Source of the DNA: Pyrinomonadaceae bacterium
GTDB taxonomy: Bacteria; Acidobacteriota; Blastocatellia; Pyrinomonadales; Pyrinomonadaceae
Direction of reading: 5' to 3'
Assembly: GCA_030838445.1 (NCBI GenBank)
Contig: JAUZFQ010000016.1
Coordinates: 1-59,246 of the forward strand
Length of the DNA stretch: 59,246 nucleotides
Part shown: positions 41,964 through 52,407 of the stretch, piece after piece
Position numbering within the stretch: position 1 is the first letter of the stretch
How the letters are laid out: every line of letters starts with the position of its first letter
Position numbers and translations under genes: made by a program
Notes under the pieces: generated by a model
The model's database searches: none
The model's input: the letters and a program-made list of their open reading frames with translations, nothing else
Told to the model about the DNA's origin: nothing

Positions 41964-43274
41964 ATGGCACGCAGAAAATACCGCAGCACCCAGCCCGTCA
42001 CGGAACGCTCTTTTCTGGAGTATCTCTCCACGCCAGCCCTGCAAACTTCCCGCATCGAACTCCTCAGGCTCGTGCGCGGCGGCGAAGACACTTACCTAGA
42101 ACTCAAAGTCAAACTCTCGAACCCGGAGAAGATCGCGCAGGGCATCTGCGCGCTCGCCAACACGGGCGGCGGCGTGATGGTCTTCGGCGTCAGCGACCAA
42201 CTCCGCGTCGAGGGCGTGGACGACCCCGAAGACGTGCGCGACGAAGTGGTGCGTATCTGCCGCGAACAAATTTCGCCGCAACTCGTCCCCTACATTGATC
42301 TCATCGCGTTCGACAACGGGCGGCGCGTCGTCGCCGTGGACATCGAAGGCAAACGCCGTCCCTATCAAACGCGCGACGGGCGTTACTTCGTCCGCATCGG
42401 CGCGGACAAGCGCGAAGCCTCGCGCGAAGAACTCTCCGCGCTCTTAGACGAAGCGCGCCCCCTGCGTTACGAGAACGTCGCCGTGACGGGCGCGAGCGAC
42501 GCCGACATCGACGAGGCGCACCTGTGGAGTTTCGTCCGCGAGTTCTCCGGCGACGCCTTCGACACCAGCCCCGGCGCGCCCGACTACCCGACCGCCGACG
42601 TGCTCAAGCGCGATCTTCTCCTCGCGACGGGCAACATGGACATGGCCGTGCCGACGGTCGCCGGTCTCCTCCTCTTCGGGCGCGACGAGCGCGTCGCCGA
42701 ACTCCTCCCGCGCTCCTCGGTCACCGCCGTTCGCTACGCCGGGGACACCGCGCAGGACGCCGAAGTCGAGCGCGTCGTCTTGAAGGGAAATTTGCACACG
42801 CTCTACGAGGCGTCTTTGCGTTTCATCACGCGCTACTGCGACCTGCTGGACGAGCGTCCGCGCGCGCGCCAGACGCCCGCGGGCAGCGACGTGCCGGATG
42901 ACGCGCCCATCGCGGCGCGCGCCAACTACCAACGCGCCGCCGTCGGCGAGGCCGTCGCCAACGCGCTCACGCACCGCGACCTCGCCCTGCGCGATCACAC
43001 GACGCGCCTTCTCGTCTTCGACCGTTCGATTGAAATTCTGAACCCGCGTCGGACGGCAGGCTTCGCGCCGCCCGCGCAAAAGGCGATCCGCTACGGCGTG
43101 CCGCAGCAACTCAACCCGCAACTCGCGGCTATCTTCCGCAGCCCCGCCTACGGCCTCGACCTCGCGCGCGGCGGCCTGCCCATGCTCCTGCGCCAGGCAC
43201 GCCTCTTCTCCGGTCGCCGCGCCGACATCAACGCCTTCAACGACGAATTCCGGCTGCGGCTCTACGGGGTGTGA
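41964..43274 (+). CDS. AlbA_2/Schlafen-like DNA-binding and ATP-binding-like protein
   Basis: 436 aa. The N-terminal part has the AlbA_2 (putative DNA-binding) pattern: LELKVKLSNPEKIAQGICAL, ANTGGGVMVFGVSD. The central part and C-terminus have AVGEAVANALTHRDLALRDH, IEILNPRRTAGF and a histidine-kinase-like ATPase (GHKL) pattern as in COG2865 proteins. Such proteins are predicted transcription regulators or RNA/DNA-binding factors; targets unknown. Alone on the plus strand. Confidence 0.85.
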   Translation: MARRKYRSTQPVTERSFLEYLSTPALQTSRIELLRLVRGGEDTYLELKVKLSNPEKIAQGICALANTGGGVMVFGVSDQLRVEGVDDPEDVRDEVVRICREQISPQLVPYIDLIAFDNGRRVVAVDIEGKRRPYQTRDGRYFVRIGADKREASREELSALLDEARPLRYENVAVTGASDADIDEAHLWSFVREFSGDAFDTSPGAPDYPTADVLKRDLLLATGNMDMAVPTVAGLLLFGRDERVAELLPRSSVTAVRYAGDTAQDAEVERVVLKGNLHTLYEASLRFITRYCDLLDERPRARQTPAGSDVPDDAPIAARANYQRAAVGEAVANALTHRDLALRDHTTRLLVFDRSIEILNPRRTAGFAPPAQKAIRYGVPQQLNPQLAAIFRSPAYGLDLARGGLPMLLRQARLFSGRRADINAFNDEFRLRLYGV

Positions 43275-43277
43275 AAG

Positions 43278-43428
43278 GGTTTCAAGTTTCAGGTTTCAAG
43301 TTTCAAGTTTTAAGAAGCTCAAGTTAAAAATATTCGGGTTAAAGAAATAGGTCTCAAGTTTGTCAGCACAAACCTGAGACCTATTTCTTGTTCTTAACTT
43401 GAAACCTGAAACCTGAAACTTAAAACCG
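43278..43428. repeat. GAAACTTG-type nested palindrome
   Basis: Outer arms GGTTTCAAGTTTCAGGTTTC... and CTTAACTTGAAACCTGAAAC... surround an inner hairpin: 43342-43362 and 43369-43389 pair 20 of 21 with a 6-base loop. It separates two convergent genes and may end both transcripts. Confidence 0.85.
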
Positions 43429-43431
43429 CCG

Positions 43432-44664
43432 TTAGGCCTTCGGCGCGTTGTAATACTTGCGGTGCTGGACGTCGAACTCTTTCTCGTCGTAGACGCCGTC
43501 GCCGTTGATGTCAACTTTGACGACGATCTTGTGCTGCTTGCCGTCGCGGCGTTCGCCGGGGTTGTAGCCGAGGCTGTACTGGCTGCGCATGAGCGCGTTG
43601 ATGGAGGCGAGCGTCGCGCGCAGTTCGCCGGGGAAGGTGACGGGGAAGTAAGCGCCGCCCGTCTCCTTGGCGAAGGTGTTCAGAGTGTTCTGCGCCTGAA
43701 TGAGCGTGAGGCGTCCGGGCGAGCCGGTCAGCGTGTCCACGGCTTCAATCTGATCGCTGTAGCGTTTGTAGAAGAGGTTGCCCGTGCCGATGATGTAGAT
43801 GGGGATGCCCGCGTTCTGCGCGATCTTGCGCGCCTGATCGTAGTTGATCTTGCTGAACGTATCAATGCCCGTGGAGATGAGGAAGACGGCGCGGCGACGG
43901 CCTTCGACGCTGACCAGCCCGGTGTAGTCGGCCTTCTCCTCTTTGCTGTCTTCGAGCACGACGGAATCGGCGCGGCCGCCGACGAGCGTCAGCTTCAACG
44001 CGTCGAAGAGGTTCGTCTCACGGAAGGCCGGGCGGTTGCGAACGAGCAGGGTGATGACTTCGTTGACGCGGCGCGGGTCGTTGGTGAAATCGGTGAGCGG
44101 CGTCGGGCGCATGTCGTAAGCGATGACGGAAATGTAGTCGCCGCGCTGCACGGCGTCCTGCATGAAGAGGGCGGCGGGCGCGATCAGTTCGGCGCGGCCG
44201 TCGTCCATGCCACCCGTGCCCGCCGACGCGAGACCCTGCGCGAGGCGGCTATACTCGATGACGACGGCGACGTTGAGTTTCGCCTCCGGCGTGGCGAAGT
44301 TCGTGATCTGCTGCTGCACGCCGTCCTCGAAGACGGCGAAGTTCGCCTGCTTCAAACCGCTGACGATCTGCTTGCTCTTTTTGTGGATGACGACCGTCTC
44401 GATGTTGACGAGGTTGGTGACGACCTTGACGACCTCTGCATCCTGCGGCACGTTGACGATATCCTTCGGCACTTCCTCGACCTTCTCGCCCTCCGGCTTC
44501 TGCTCGCCCGGCCGCTGGTTCTTCTTCTGCGGCAGCGTCTCCGGCCTGCGGCGCGACTGCGCGTGCGCGTCGAAACTACCGGCGGGCACTCCGGCCAACA
44601 CGAACATGAGTGCGAGAGCGGCGGCGAGGACGCGCCGCGTGCGGCTGTCGAGAGAGTTCTTCAT
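43432..44664 (-). CDS. exported VWFA-related acidobacterial protein
   Basis: 410 aa. A signal peptide (RRVLAAALALMFVLAGVPAG) is followed by a charged Pro/Lys-rich linker and a von Willebrand A-like domain: KLNVAVVIEYSRLAQGLASA, YISVIAYDMRP, RRAVFLISTGIDTFSKINYD. The MIDAS DxSxS is changed to EYSRLA, so metal binding is uncertain. The motif ITNFATPEAKLNVAVVIEYS and this layout are characteristic of the acidobacterial VWFA-related family. The C-end has a DINGDGVYDE-type Asp-rich loop like a calcium site. Secreted, probably ligand-binding. Confidence 0.9.
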   Translation of the reverse strand: MKNSLDSRTRRVLAAALALMFVLAGVPAGSFDAHAQSRRRPETLPQKKNQRPGEQKPEGEKVEEVPKDIVNVPQDAEVVKVVTNLVNIETVVIHKKSKQIVSGLKQANFAVFEDGVQQQITNFATPEAKLNVAVVIEYSRLAQGLASAGTGGMDDGRAELIAPAALFMQDAVQRGDYISVIAYDMRPTPLTDFTNDPRRVNEVITLLVRNRPAFRETNLFDALKLTLVGGRADSVVLEDSKEEKADYTGLVSVEGRRRAVFLISTGIDTFSKINYDQARKIAQNAGIPIYIIGTGNLFYKRYSDQIEAVDTLTGSPGRLTLIQAQNTLNTFAKETGGAYFPVTFPGELRATLASINALMRSQYSLGYNPGERRDGKQHKIVVKVDINGDGVYDEKEFDVQHRKYYNAPKA

Positions 44665-44793
44665 GATCAATACAAACCTCTTAAAACGACTTCGGGCGGG
44701 TTGTTGATTTTATTCGGGCTGACGCTTACGCAATAGTACGGCGCGCGCCGCCCGCAGAGCAAGAAAGGATTGGATGCGTGGAAGCGTGCGCGA

Positions 44794-44824
44794 GATGCCG
44801 CCGCCGGGAGGGGGCGGCGGCATC
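44794..44824. terminator. strong GC hairpin after the lectin-like gene
   Basis: GATGCCGCCGCC (44794-44805) pairs perfectly with 44813-44824; longer flanking CGCGA/TCGCG also pair. It follows the stop of the lectin-like gene on the minus strand. Confidence 0.7.
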
Positions 44825-44860
44825 CGTCTCGCGTCGGAACGCGCGCGCGTAGTCGGGCGG

Positions 44861-45676
44861 TTAGGGGCGGGACGAACCCGTGAGGGCTTCGGCTTCGACC
44901 GTCACGTCATACGTGCCTGAGTTGTCAACGAGGTTGCCTTCGTTGACGCCGAGAAAGAGTCGCCCGTCGCGCTGCGCTGTGAACTCGCGGCTCGCGCCGA
45001 GGAAGATGAAGTCGTCGTTGTCGTCGCCGATGACGGCGATGAGGCCGCCGGTCGGCTCGTTGCGCATGAGCTTGTCGCGGTCGGCGAGGCGGGGCAGCCC
45101 CGTGGGCGTTGACATCTGGCCGCCGCCGAGCGAGACGCGACCCGTCGCCGTGATACGCAGGCGTTGCCCGGCGCGCACCATCAGGCCGCTGTCGTTCCAG
45201 CCGTTCGAGGCGTTGTCGGCGCGCACGCGCAGGCGGATGGGGAAGAAGACGGGCGACGCGCCGCCGCCTGTGCCTGTGCCCAGACCGTTGTTGCGGTCGT
45301 TCGCCGTGTTGTCGGGCTGCGTGGGGCGCGTCGTCGGGGCGGGGTTGCGGATGACGGGCGCGGGCGCGTTGCTCGCGCTGCGGTCGTCGTTTGCGGCGGC
45401 ATCATCGTTGATGCTGCCGCCCGCCGCTGCGCCGCTGCTGTCGGCCGCATCGAACTCGATGGATTCAATGTCTTCCGAGTAGATCGTCATGCGGCCGCGC
45501 CGCCCGCGCGTGTTCGCGCCGATGAGCACGGTGAACTGCTGATCTTTGAAGGCGATGATCTGGCCGCGCACGACCGAACCGTCGCGCAGGCGGATGGTGT
45601 CGGCCAACGCCGCCGCGCTCAAACTCAAGGTGAGGACGACGGCGAGGGTCGCCGCGCCTAAGTTACTCTTCTTCAT
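44861..45676 (-). CDS. exported protein with lectin (PA-IL/LecA)-like domain
   Basis: 271 aa. A signal peptide (LAVVLTLSLSAAALADT) precedes a short beta domain with SVVRGQIIAFKDQQFTVLIG, then a low-complexity Ala/Asp/Asn linker (about residues 78-135), then a C-terminal LecA/PA-IL-like galactose-lectin domain: FFPIRLRVRADNASNGWNDS, RAGQRLRITATGRVSLGG, GGLIAVIGDDNDDFIFLGAS, GRLFLGVNEGNLVDNSGTYD. The Asp/Asn-rich calcium-site region of LecA is partly kept. Secreted, probably surface or matrix carbohydrate-binding; the binding is inferred. Confidence 0.82.
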   Translation of the reverse strand: MKKSNLGAATLAVVLTLSLSAAALADTIRLRDGSVVRGQIIAFKDQQFTVLIGANTRGRRGRMTIYSEDIESIEFDAADSSGAAAGGSINDDAAANDDRSASNAPAPVIRNPAPTTRPTQPDNTANDRNNGLGTGTGGGASPVFFPIRLRVRADNASNGWNDSGLMVRAGQRLRITATGRVSLGGGQMSTPTGLPRLADRDKLMRNEPTGGLIAVIGDDNDDFIFLGASREFTAQRDGRLFLGVNEGNLVDNSGTYDVTVEAEALTGSSRP

Positions 45677-46087
45677 AATCCCTCCCGGAGACTTGTGGAC
45701 AACCGAACGAAATGTTCCAGCGGACGTTTACCAAACAGAGCACGCTTTGGCAAGCGGGAGAGTAGCATGTTGCACGAAAGGATGTCCGAACCGGGCACGC
45801 GGGTTGCCCATCGCCGGGGCGGTTTCAAGTTTCAGGTGTCAAGTTTCAAGTTAAAGACCGGAGAAACTGTCAGTCCTGAAACTTTTCAGTCCTGAAACTT
45901 GAAACCTGAAACCTGAAACTCGGCTTCGGTCTTTACCGCCGGGCGTTTCTTGGCTATGCTCTCCCTTTCAAGTCGAGACGGAAGACGCGGTTGACTGTTG
46001 AGGGACTCGGGGCGCGCGTGCGTGGGTGACGCCCGCCTGAAGCCTGCGGCGGAGAATTCTATTTCCACACACCAGAGGAGTTTTTCT
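45677..46087. other. divergent intergenic region with a GAAACTTG-type palindrome
   Basis: 411 bases without a gene. Contains the GAAACTTG-type palindrome 45821-45923. Short open frames through the repeat (encoding RGGFKFQVSSFKLKTG-like peptides) are not credible genes. Beyond it, 45930-46087 carries the GAGGAG ribosome site for the DUF4231 gene and no evident promoter consensus. Confidence 0.5.
45821..45923. repeat. GAAACTTG-type palindrome, third copy
   Basis: Left arm GGTTTCAAGTTTCAGGTGTC... and right arm CCTGAAACTTGAAACCTGAA... pair with mismatches. It lies in the divergent spacer between the lectin-like gene and the DUF4231 gene. Confidence 0.75.
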
Positions 46088-46792
46088 ATGGCCTTACCGG
46101 CAAGGTATCGGGGCGCGGGCTATCGCGCGTGGCTCAGCGAGGACTTGGGCGCGCTCATCGAGTCGAAGGATTTGAGCCTGTCGCATTTGCAGAAGGGCTA
46201 CGTGCGCTCGCGCTGGCTGCAACAGGTCTTGCGTCTGGACTACGAGTTCCAGCGCGCGCTCAAGAAGTATCAAGTGTTGCGTCTGGCGACCGCGCTCGGC
46301 TGCCTCGTCATCCTGATGCTCGTCAGCGTCGGCTTCGACGAGGCGCGCCTCGGCACTTGGGCGACGCCGCTGCGCTACCTGACGATCCTGTTGACGCTCG
46401 CGGTGTCGGGCAGCGTCGTCATCGAGCACCTGTTCAACTACGGGCAACGCTGGCGCGACACGGAGCATAACCTTGAGCGGCTGCAAACCGAGGGCTGGCG
46501 GTTTCTGCAACTGAGCGGCCACTACCGCCACTACGAAAACCACGCGGCGGCCTTCTCGGCCTTCGTCAATCAGGTGGAAGAATTGAGCCAGCACGAGGTC
46601 GAGGTCTACAGTTCGCGCGTGCTGCACGAGCGGCGGAAGGGAGGCGGGGCAAGTGAGGCCGCGGACGCCGTAAAAAAGTTGGAAGCCCCGCCCGCGCAGG
46701 AGACGACAGCAGCGGCGGGGCGGGAAACTCCAACGGTTCCCACGCGCGACCAGATCGCGCCGCGCCGCGTCCAACTTCCGCGGGGGCAGTAA
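46088..46792 (+). CDS. DUF4231-family two-helix membrane protein
   Basis: 234 aa; ATG at 46088 after GAGGAG. Two adjacent membrane helices, ATALGCLVILMLVSVGF near residue 72 and YLTILLTLAVSGSVVIEHLF near 98, follow an N-terminal helical region, the DUF4231 (SLATT-like) layout. After them come a coiled helix (RWRDTEHNLERLQTEGWRFL) and a disordered basic tail with Glu/Ala repeats. SLATT-type proteins are suspected pore formers in conflict systems, but this link is family inference. Confidence 0.75.
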   Translation: MALPARYRGAGYRAWLSEDLGALIESKDLSLSHLQKGYVRSRWLQQVLRLDYEFQRALKKYQVLRLATALGCLVILMLVSVGFDEARLGTWATPLRYLTILLTLAVSGSVVIEHLFNYGQRWRDTEHNLERLQTEGWRFLQLSGHYRHYENHAAAFSAFVNQVEELSQHEVEVYSSRVLHERRKGGGASEAADAVKKLEAPPAQETTAAAGRETPTVPTRDQIAPRRVQLPRGQ

Positions 46793-46821
46793 GCTACCTC
46801 GCGCCCGTCGTCACGTGGGAG

Positions 46822-47079
46822 ATGCTCGTGGAACGCGAACCCGCGCTCCGCGAGTTGGAGAGAGAGTTGTCCGGGGTGCGCGACGAGGGCGGAAACTCTT
46901 TCTGCGCGAACAAGTACTGGTACGTGCGCGCCGCCCCGCGCGTCGCGGAGTTGGTGGGCGCGCAGGCCACGGCGCAAGACGACCCGCTGCTGCGCGCCCC
47001 GGAAGCCTACACGCTCGCCTACGAAGTCCTCTACCGCCTGCTGCCGAACTGCCGCAACTGCGTCTGCGTGCCGTGGTGA
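46822..47079 (+). CDS. small hypothetical protein
   Basis: 85 aa. Starts 29 bases after the DUF4231 gene, likely the same transcript. Charged helix at the start (EREPALRELERELSGVRDEG) and CANKYWYVRAAPRVAELVGA in the middle; a Cys cluster CRNCVC at the end. No family recognised. Confidence 0.55.
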   Translation: MLVEREPALRELERELSGVRDEGGNSFCANKYWYVRAAPRVAELVGAQATAQDDPLLRAPEAYTLAYEVLYRLLPNCRNCVCVPW

Positions 47080-47166
47080 CGTTCGATCAAGAGAACTCAT
47101 CTTCCAGTGAAAAAGTTGCGCCGCAAGGTATTCCGTTTCAGGTCGGCCACGGATCACAAATAAGAA

Positions 47167-47202
47167 GAGCACCCGCATGTTACCTTGAGTTTGCGGGTGC
47201 TC
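47167..47202. terminator. hairpin terminator between convergent genes
   Basis: GAGCACCCGCA (47167-47177) pairs perfectly with 47192-47202 around a 14-base loop. Downstream of the small hypothetical gene on plus and of the effector-like gene on minus. Confidence 0.7.
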
Positions 47203-47248
47203 CGGTGAGAGATTCAAGAGCGGCTCTTCCACTTACGATCAGCATTTA

Positions 47249-48787
47249 TCAGAAGAAGAATTTACTATCGGTGTTTGAGATGCTTGGCCCCATATAGCTC
47301 GCGCTGGAGCTAGAGCTTAGACTGCCCTGCATTCCAAAGTTTCCTAACGGGGATGCGGATTGCTGTTGTGACTCTCCTGTTTGAAGTTGTGCCAATGCTT
47401 TCTGCATCCGCTCATAGGTGTCACGTATAAATTTCAACTCGTTGTGGCTCACCAGCATCTTGATATGACCTGCCCATTGCGGGTCAATGATGACGATCCG
47501 CCCGTCACGCTTCACCATAAATTGCAAGTCGTTGATGACCATCGAATCTTGAGTCTTCAAAAGCTTGGAGAGGTCTTCGCAGATGGCCGCCAACGCCTGC
47601 TTTGAGGGCGGAACCCATTTCTGTTTCATCTTTAAGAGAAGGCTTATGATGCCAAACTCGGAGGTGTTCACCTCTCGCCCGGCAGCCGCTTCGTTTAGTA
47701 TGAAGCCGATGATCCCCTCGTTGGAAACTTTAGCCATGTCTACGAAAACGCCTTCCACCTTGTCCATCAGAATACCCATCGTCTTCTTTCCCTTATGAAT
47801 CACCTCGATCACTTTAGGATTAGGCGTGGCAAAACCGGCCTGAGCTATTTTATGAAGCGCCGCCACCTCGCCGAGCACTTGAGAGCTATTACAATTCTTG
47901 AACACGGAAAGTAATTGGGTCTCGCCTATTTTATAAATATCCTTAAACTGGCTGGGCTTGAAAATCTTTAGCCGCTCATCGCTCGTATCCAGCACGCCTT
48001 CATTTACGGTTTGAGGCTTCACCACACTTGCATCAACGTTTGCCAAAATATCAAAACCGGCGGCGCTGTGGTTCAGCCACGTTTGCCTCTGAGACCTCTT
48101 TCCCGCATTCGCTCGATAAGCAGACTCACTCCCCAGTTTGATCATCGAGGCATCTTTGACTTCGTAATACATCTCTCCCGTATTTCTATCAGCGTGCCAT
48201 TGCACTCCGTCTACCAACTGATCCCAGTAAAGATCCTTCCCATGTTCGTCTACCCACTTGGGTTGGATCACGGCATTTCGCAAGAGGGGTCGCCCCGGAG
48301 ATTGTGGCGCAAGATTTGGTTTGAGTTGGGCTACGGGCAAACGCCCCGTCGGTCGGGCAGGCGATAAGCTGTTGGGCGGGTTCTTCCGCTGAGCGGTCGC
48401 CACAGGTGACGAGGCGGAGAATCGTGGAGCGACCTTAGCCTGCATGGTCTGTGCATCGCTAACTTTCGTCGCCGTCGTTGTTCGCGCCTGCATCGCAAGT
48501 TGCGGCTGAATCAACTTTGGTTGAGGGCGATATACCGGCGGGGCGACAGGTTGATGTGTCGGCTGCGCTCGCTGCTGTGGCTGCTGACTGACGGCTATTT
48601 TCCCCTGCAAGACTTTGGGGACGGGTTGCGGGCGATACACCGGAGGCGCGACCGGACGTCGTGGCGGTTGAGGAGACGTTTCAAGCCTGCACTGCATGAC
48701 GCGCAAATGAGGCTGATGCTGCCTTGTCATCTGCTGCGCAGATGAGGGCGAGATCTTAACTTGAGGAGGACGCGATGGCTTATTCAT
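47249..48787 (-). CDS. Pro/Gln-rich protein with C-terminal kinase-like domain, effector candidate
   Basis: 512 aa. The N-terminal ~180 residues are disordered, with two copies of VAPPVYRPQP (about 46-55 and 81-90) and many hydrophobic-Q-x-K/R motifs (VLQGK, TMQAK, TAQRK, VIQPK). The C-terminal ~240 residues have a kinase-like order of motifs: LKIFKP (K277, possible ATP lysine), LGEVAALHKI (E307), hinge MGILMDKVEG, VINDLQFMVKRDGRI (D420, catalytic-loop position) and VIIDPQWAG (D435, DFG position). The DNA appears less GC-rich than neighbours. Own promoter at 48876-48903. Pro-rich N-termini like this occur in cargo of contractile injection systems. Function inferred only. Confidence 0.6.
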   Translation of the reverse strand: MNKPSRPPQVKISPSSAQQMTRQHQPHLRVMQCRLETSPQPPRRPVAPPVYRPQPVPKVLQGKIAVSQQPQQRAQPTHQPVAPPVYRPQPKLIQPQLAMQARTTTATKVSDAQTMQAKVAPRFSASSPVATAQRKNPPNSLSPARPTGRLPVAQLKPNLAPQSPGRPLLRNAVIQPKWVDEHGKDLYWDQLVDGVQWHADRNTGEMYYEVKDASMIKLGSESAYRANAGKRSQRQTWLNHSAAGFDILANVDASVVKPQTVNEGVLDTSDERLKIFKPSQFKDIYKIGETQLLSVFKNCNSSQVLGEVAALHKIAQAGFATPNPKVIEVIHKGKKTMGILMDKVEGVFVDMAKVSNEGIIGFILNEAAAGREVNTSEFGIISLLLKMKQKWVPPSKQALAAICEDLSKLLKTQDSMVINDLQFMVKRDGRIVIIDPQWAGHIKMLVSHNELKFIRDTYERMQKALAQLQTGESQQQSASPLGNFGMQGSLSSSSSASYMGPSISNTDSKFFF

Positions 48788-48875
48788 TGGCTTGACCTTT
48801 GAGGCCGTCCTCTAGTGAGTATGCTTTGAGGCTCACGACAATCGGCTCTCGCCAGCGGGTGTGAGATGCGCGAAC

Positions 48876-48903
48876 GATATACCTCTCAAATGATCAATGT
48901 CAA
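48876..48903 (-). promoter_or_regulatory. promoter of the kinase-like effector gene
   Basis: On the minus strand a perfect TTGACA (48898-48903) and TATATC (48876-48881) are 16 bases apart, about 90 bases before the ATG at 48787. Confidence 0.6.
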
Positions 48904-48929
48904 TGATTATGAATCTGCGCGCTCGTCTG

Positions 48930-48975
48930 TTTGTCGCGGGTCGGAAGCGCGAGGGTGCTTCCGACCCGCGACAAA
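48930..48975. terminator. strong 19-bp hairpin after the S15 peptidase gene
   Basis: 48930-48948 and 48957-48975 pair perfectly over 19 bp (TTTGTCGCGGGTCGGAAGC) with an 8-base loop; T-rich on the 3' side of the minus-strand transcript. It ends the gene at 48980 and insulates the next promoter. Confidence 0.9.
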
Positions 48976-48979
48976 CGCG

Positions 48980-50881
<1,902 letters not shown>

Positions 50882-51106
50882 AGAGTTTCCTCGCGCGATT
50901 GAAGGTTTAGAGGGCGAGCGGCGCGGGGGCGTGTGTCCGTCCGGCGCGCGGCGCGTGCAAATTGAGTTGACGAGAATTTCCTTGCGGCCGTCGTCGTAGT
51001 GTTGGCGCACATTGTAGACGCATCCGGCGGCGCGCGCCAGCAGAGCATGCCCGAAAATTCTGAGTTATCATACGTGCAATCTGCGGCGACAAGTTTCGTT
51101 TAACTT

Positions 51107-52084
51107 ATGAGTCCGAGTTGGCAAGCACGCGGCATCAGCGCGAGCATCCGCCTCTTCGTCCGGCGTCGTCGTTGGGGCAGGGACGCGGGTGCGACGGCGC
51201 GGCGCGCGCGTCTCATCTTCGGCGCGCCGTGGCCTTATCAATGGTTTCGCACGCGCGGCTTGAACGTGCGCCCGGTTGACGACGCCGCAACGGGCGTGCG
51301 CGGCGAGTGGCTCGAACCGGCAAGCGTGAAGGCGAGGGCGGGCGCGACGAAGGACGCGGGCGTCATCTTCTACATCCACGGGGGCGGCTTCGTCTCCGGC
51401 TCCGCTGCCACGCAACGCCCCGTCACGGCCGCCCTCGCGCGGCTCACCGGCCAGCGCGTCTTCAGCCTCGACTACCGCCTCGCGCCCGAACACCGTTACC
51501 CCGCCGCGCTCGACGACGCGTTGGCCGCTTACGAGTGGCTGCTCGCGCGCGAGGGCGTGCCCGCAGACTCGATCTGCGTCGCAGGGGATTCGGCCGGGGG
51601 CGGCCTCGTGCTCGGCTGCCTGCTGCGCCTGCGCGACGCGGGACTCGCGCCGCCCGCCTGCGCCGTGTGCTTCTCCCCGTGGACTGATCTCGCGGGCACG
51701 GGGGCGAGCGTTCGCACGAACGACGGGCGCTGCGCGATGTTTCGCACGGAGAACATAGACGAGTTCGCCGCAGCCTATCTGCCGACGGGCGCGTCGCCGC
51801 GCGATCCTTACGCCTCGCCCGCACACGCCGACAACTTCCGCAAGTTGCCGCCACTCCTCCTGCAAGTCGGTTCGACCGAGTTGCTGTTGGACGACGCGCG
51901 CGTCGTCCACGAACGGATTCGTGCGGCGGGCGGCGCGAGCCGTCTGGAAATTTACGAAGACCTGCCGCACGGCTGGCAGATGCTCGACGGCCTCGTGCCG
52001 GAAGCGCGCGCCGCCCTCACACAAGCCGCGTCGTTCATCCGCGAACACATGCCGGAGGCGCGCGGCGACGAATCGAAGTTTTGA
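51107..52084 (+). CDS. alpha/beta hydrolase of the HSL (GDSAG) esterase family
   Basis: 325 aa. VIFYIHGGGFVSGSAATQRP (oxyanion motif HGGGF), VFSLDYRLAPEHRYPAALDD, VAGDSAGGGLVLGCLLRLRD (nucleophile), LLLQVGSTELLLDDARVVHE (Asp) and LPHGWQMLDG (His) are all present. Bacterial members hydrolyse short to medium acyl esters. ATG at 51107. It diverges from the S15 gene across 225 bases. Confidence 0.92.
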   Translation: MSPSWQARGISASIRLFVRRRRWGRDAGATARRARLIFGAPWPYQWFRTRGLNVRPVDDAATGVRGEWLEPASVKARAGATKDAGVIFYIHGGGFVSGSAATQRPVTAALARLTGQRVFSLDYRLAPEHRYPAALDDALAAYEWLLAREGVPADSICVAGDSAGGGLVLGCLLRLRDAGLAPPACAVCFSPWTDLAGTGASVRTNDGRCAMFRTENIDEFAAAYLPTGASPRDPYASPAHADNFRKLPPLLLQVGSTELLLDDARVVHERIRAAGGASRLEIYEDLPHGWQMLDGLVPEARAALTQAASFIREHMPEARGDESKF

Positions 52085-52187
52085 CCATCTGAAATTTGAC
52101 CATCTGAAATTTAACTATCTGAAATTGACCATCTGAAATTAACTGTCGGAAATTTGACCGTCGAAGTTTTAACTGTCGAAGTTTTGA
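52081..52187. repeat. 15-nt tandem repeat, about seven units
   Basis: Units TTGACCATCTGAAAT, TTAACTATCTGAAA, TAACTGTCGGAAAT and TTGACCGTCGAAGTT follow one another from the stop codon of the esterase gene. They drift gradually from the first form to the last. Confidence 0.9.
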
Positions 52188-52407
52188 CTACGATTGGTCG
52201 CGCGGCTTGTATCAACATAGGACAAACGGGGCATCCGGTGTCTCACCTCTCAATGCACGCGTCCGCGCGTCGCGGCGGGCGCAAGTGAGCGCGGCTTCGT
52301 CCCGCGCCAACGTAACTACCTGTATTCCTTAAGCCTAAACGGATGCGAAGAAGCGTGGCCGGGGGAGGCGCGCGGCTGGCATCGTGTTTGCTTTTATTAG
52401 ACGGCAA
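52188..52407. other. intergenic spacer after the 15-nt repeat
   Basis: The rest of the 323-base gap before the next gene shows only ordinary sequence; no promoter or gene seen with confidence. Confidence 0.4.

Noticed and set aside
45695-45895. 66-codon frame through the GAAACTTG repeat
   Set aside because: Its peptide RGGFKFQVSSFKLKTG is just the translation of the repeat words.
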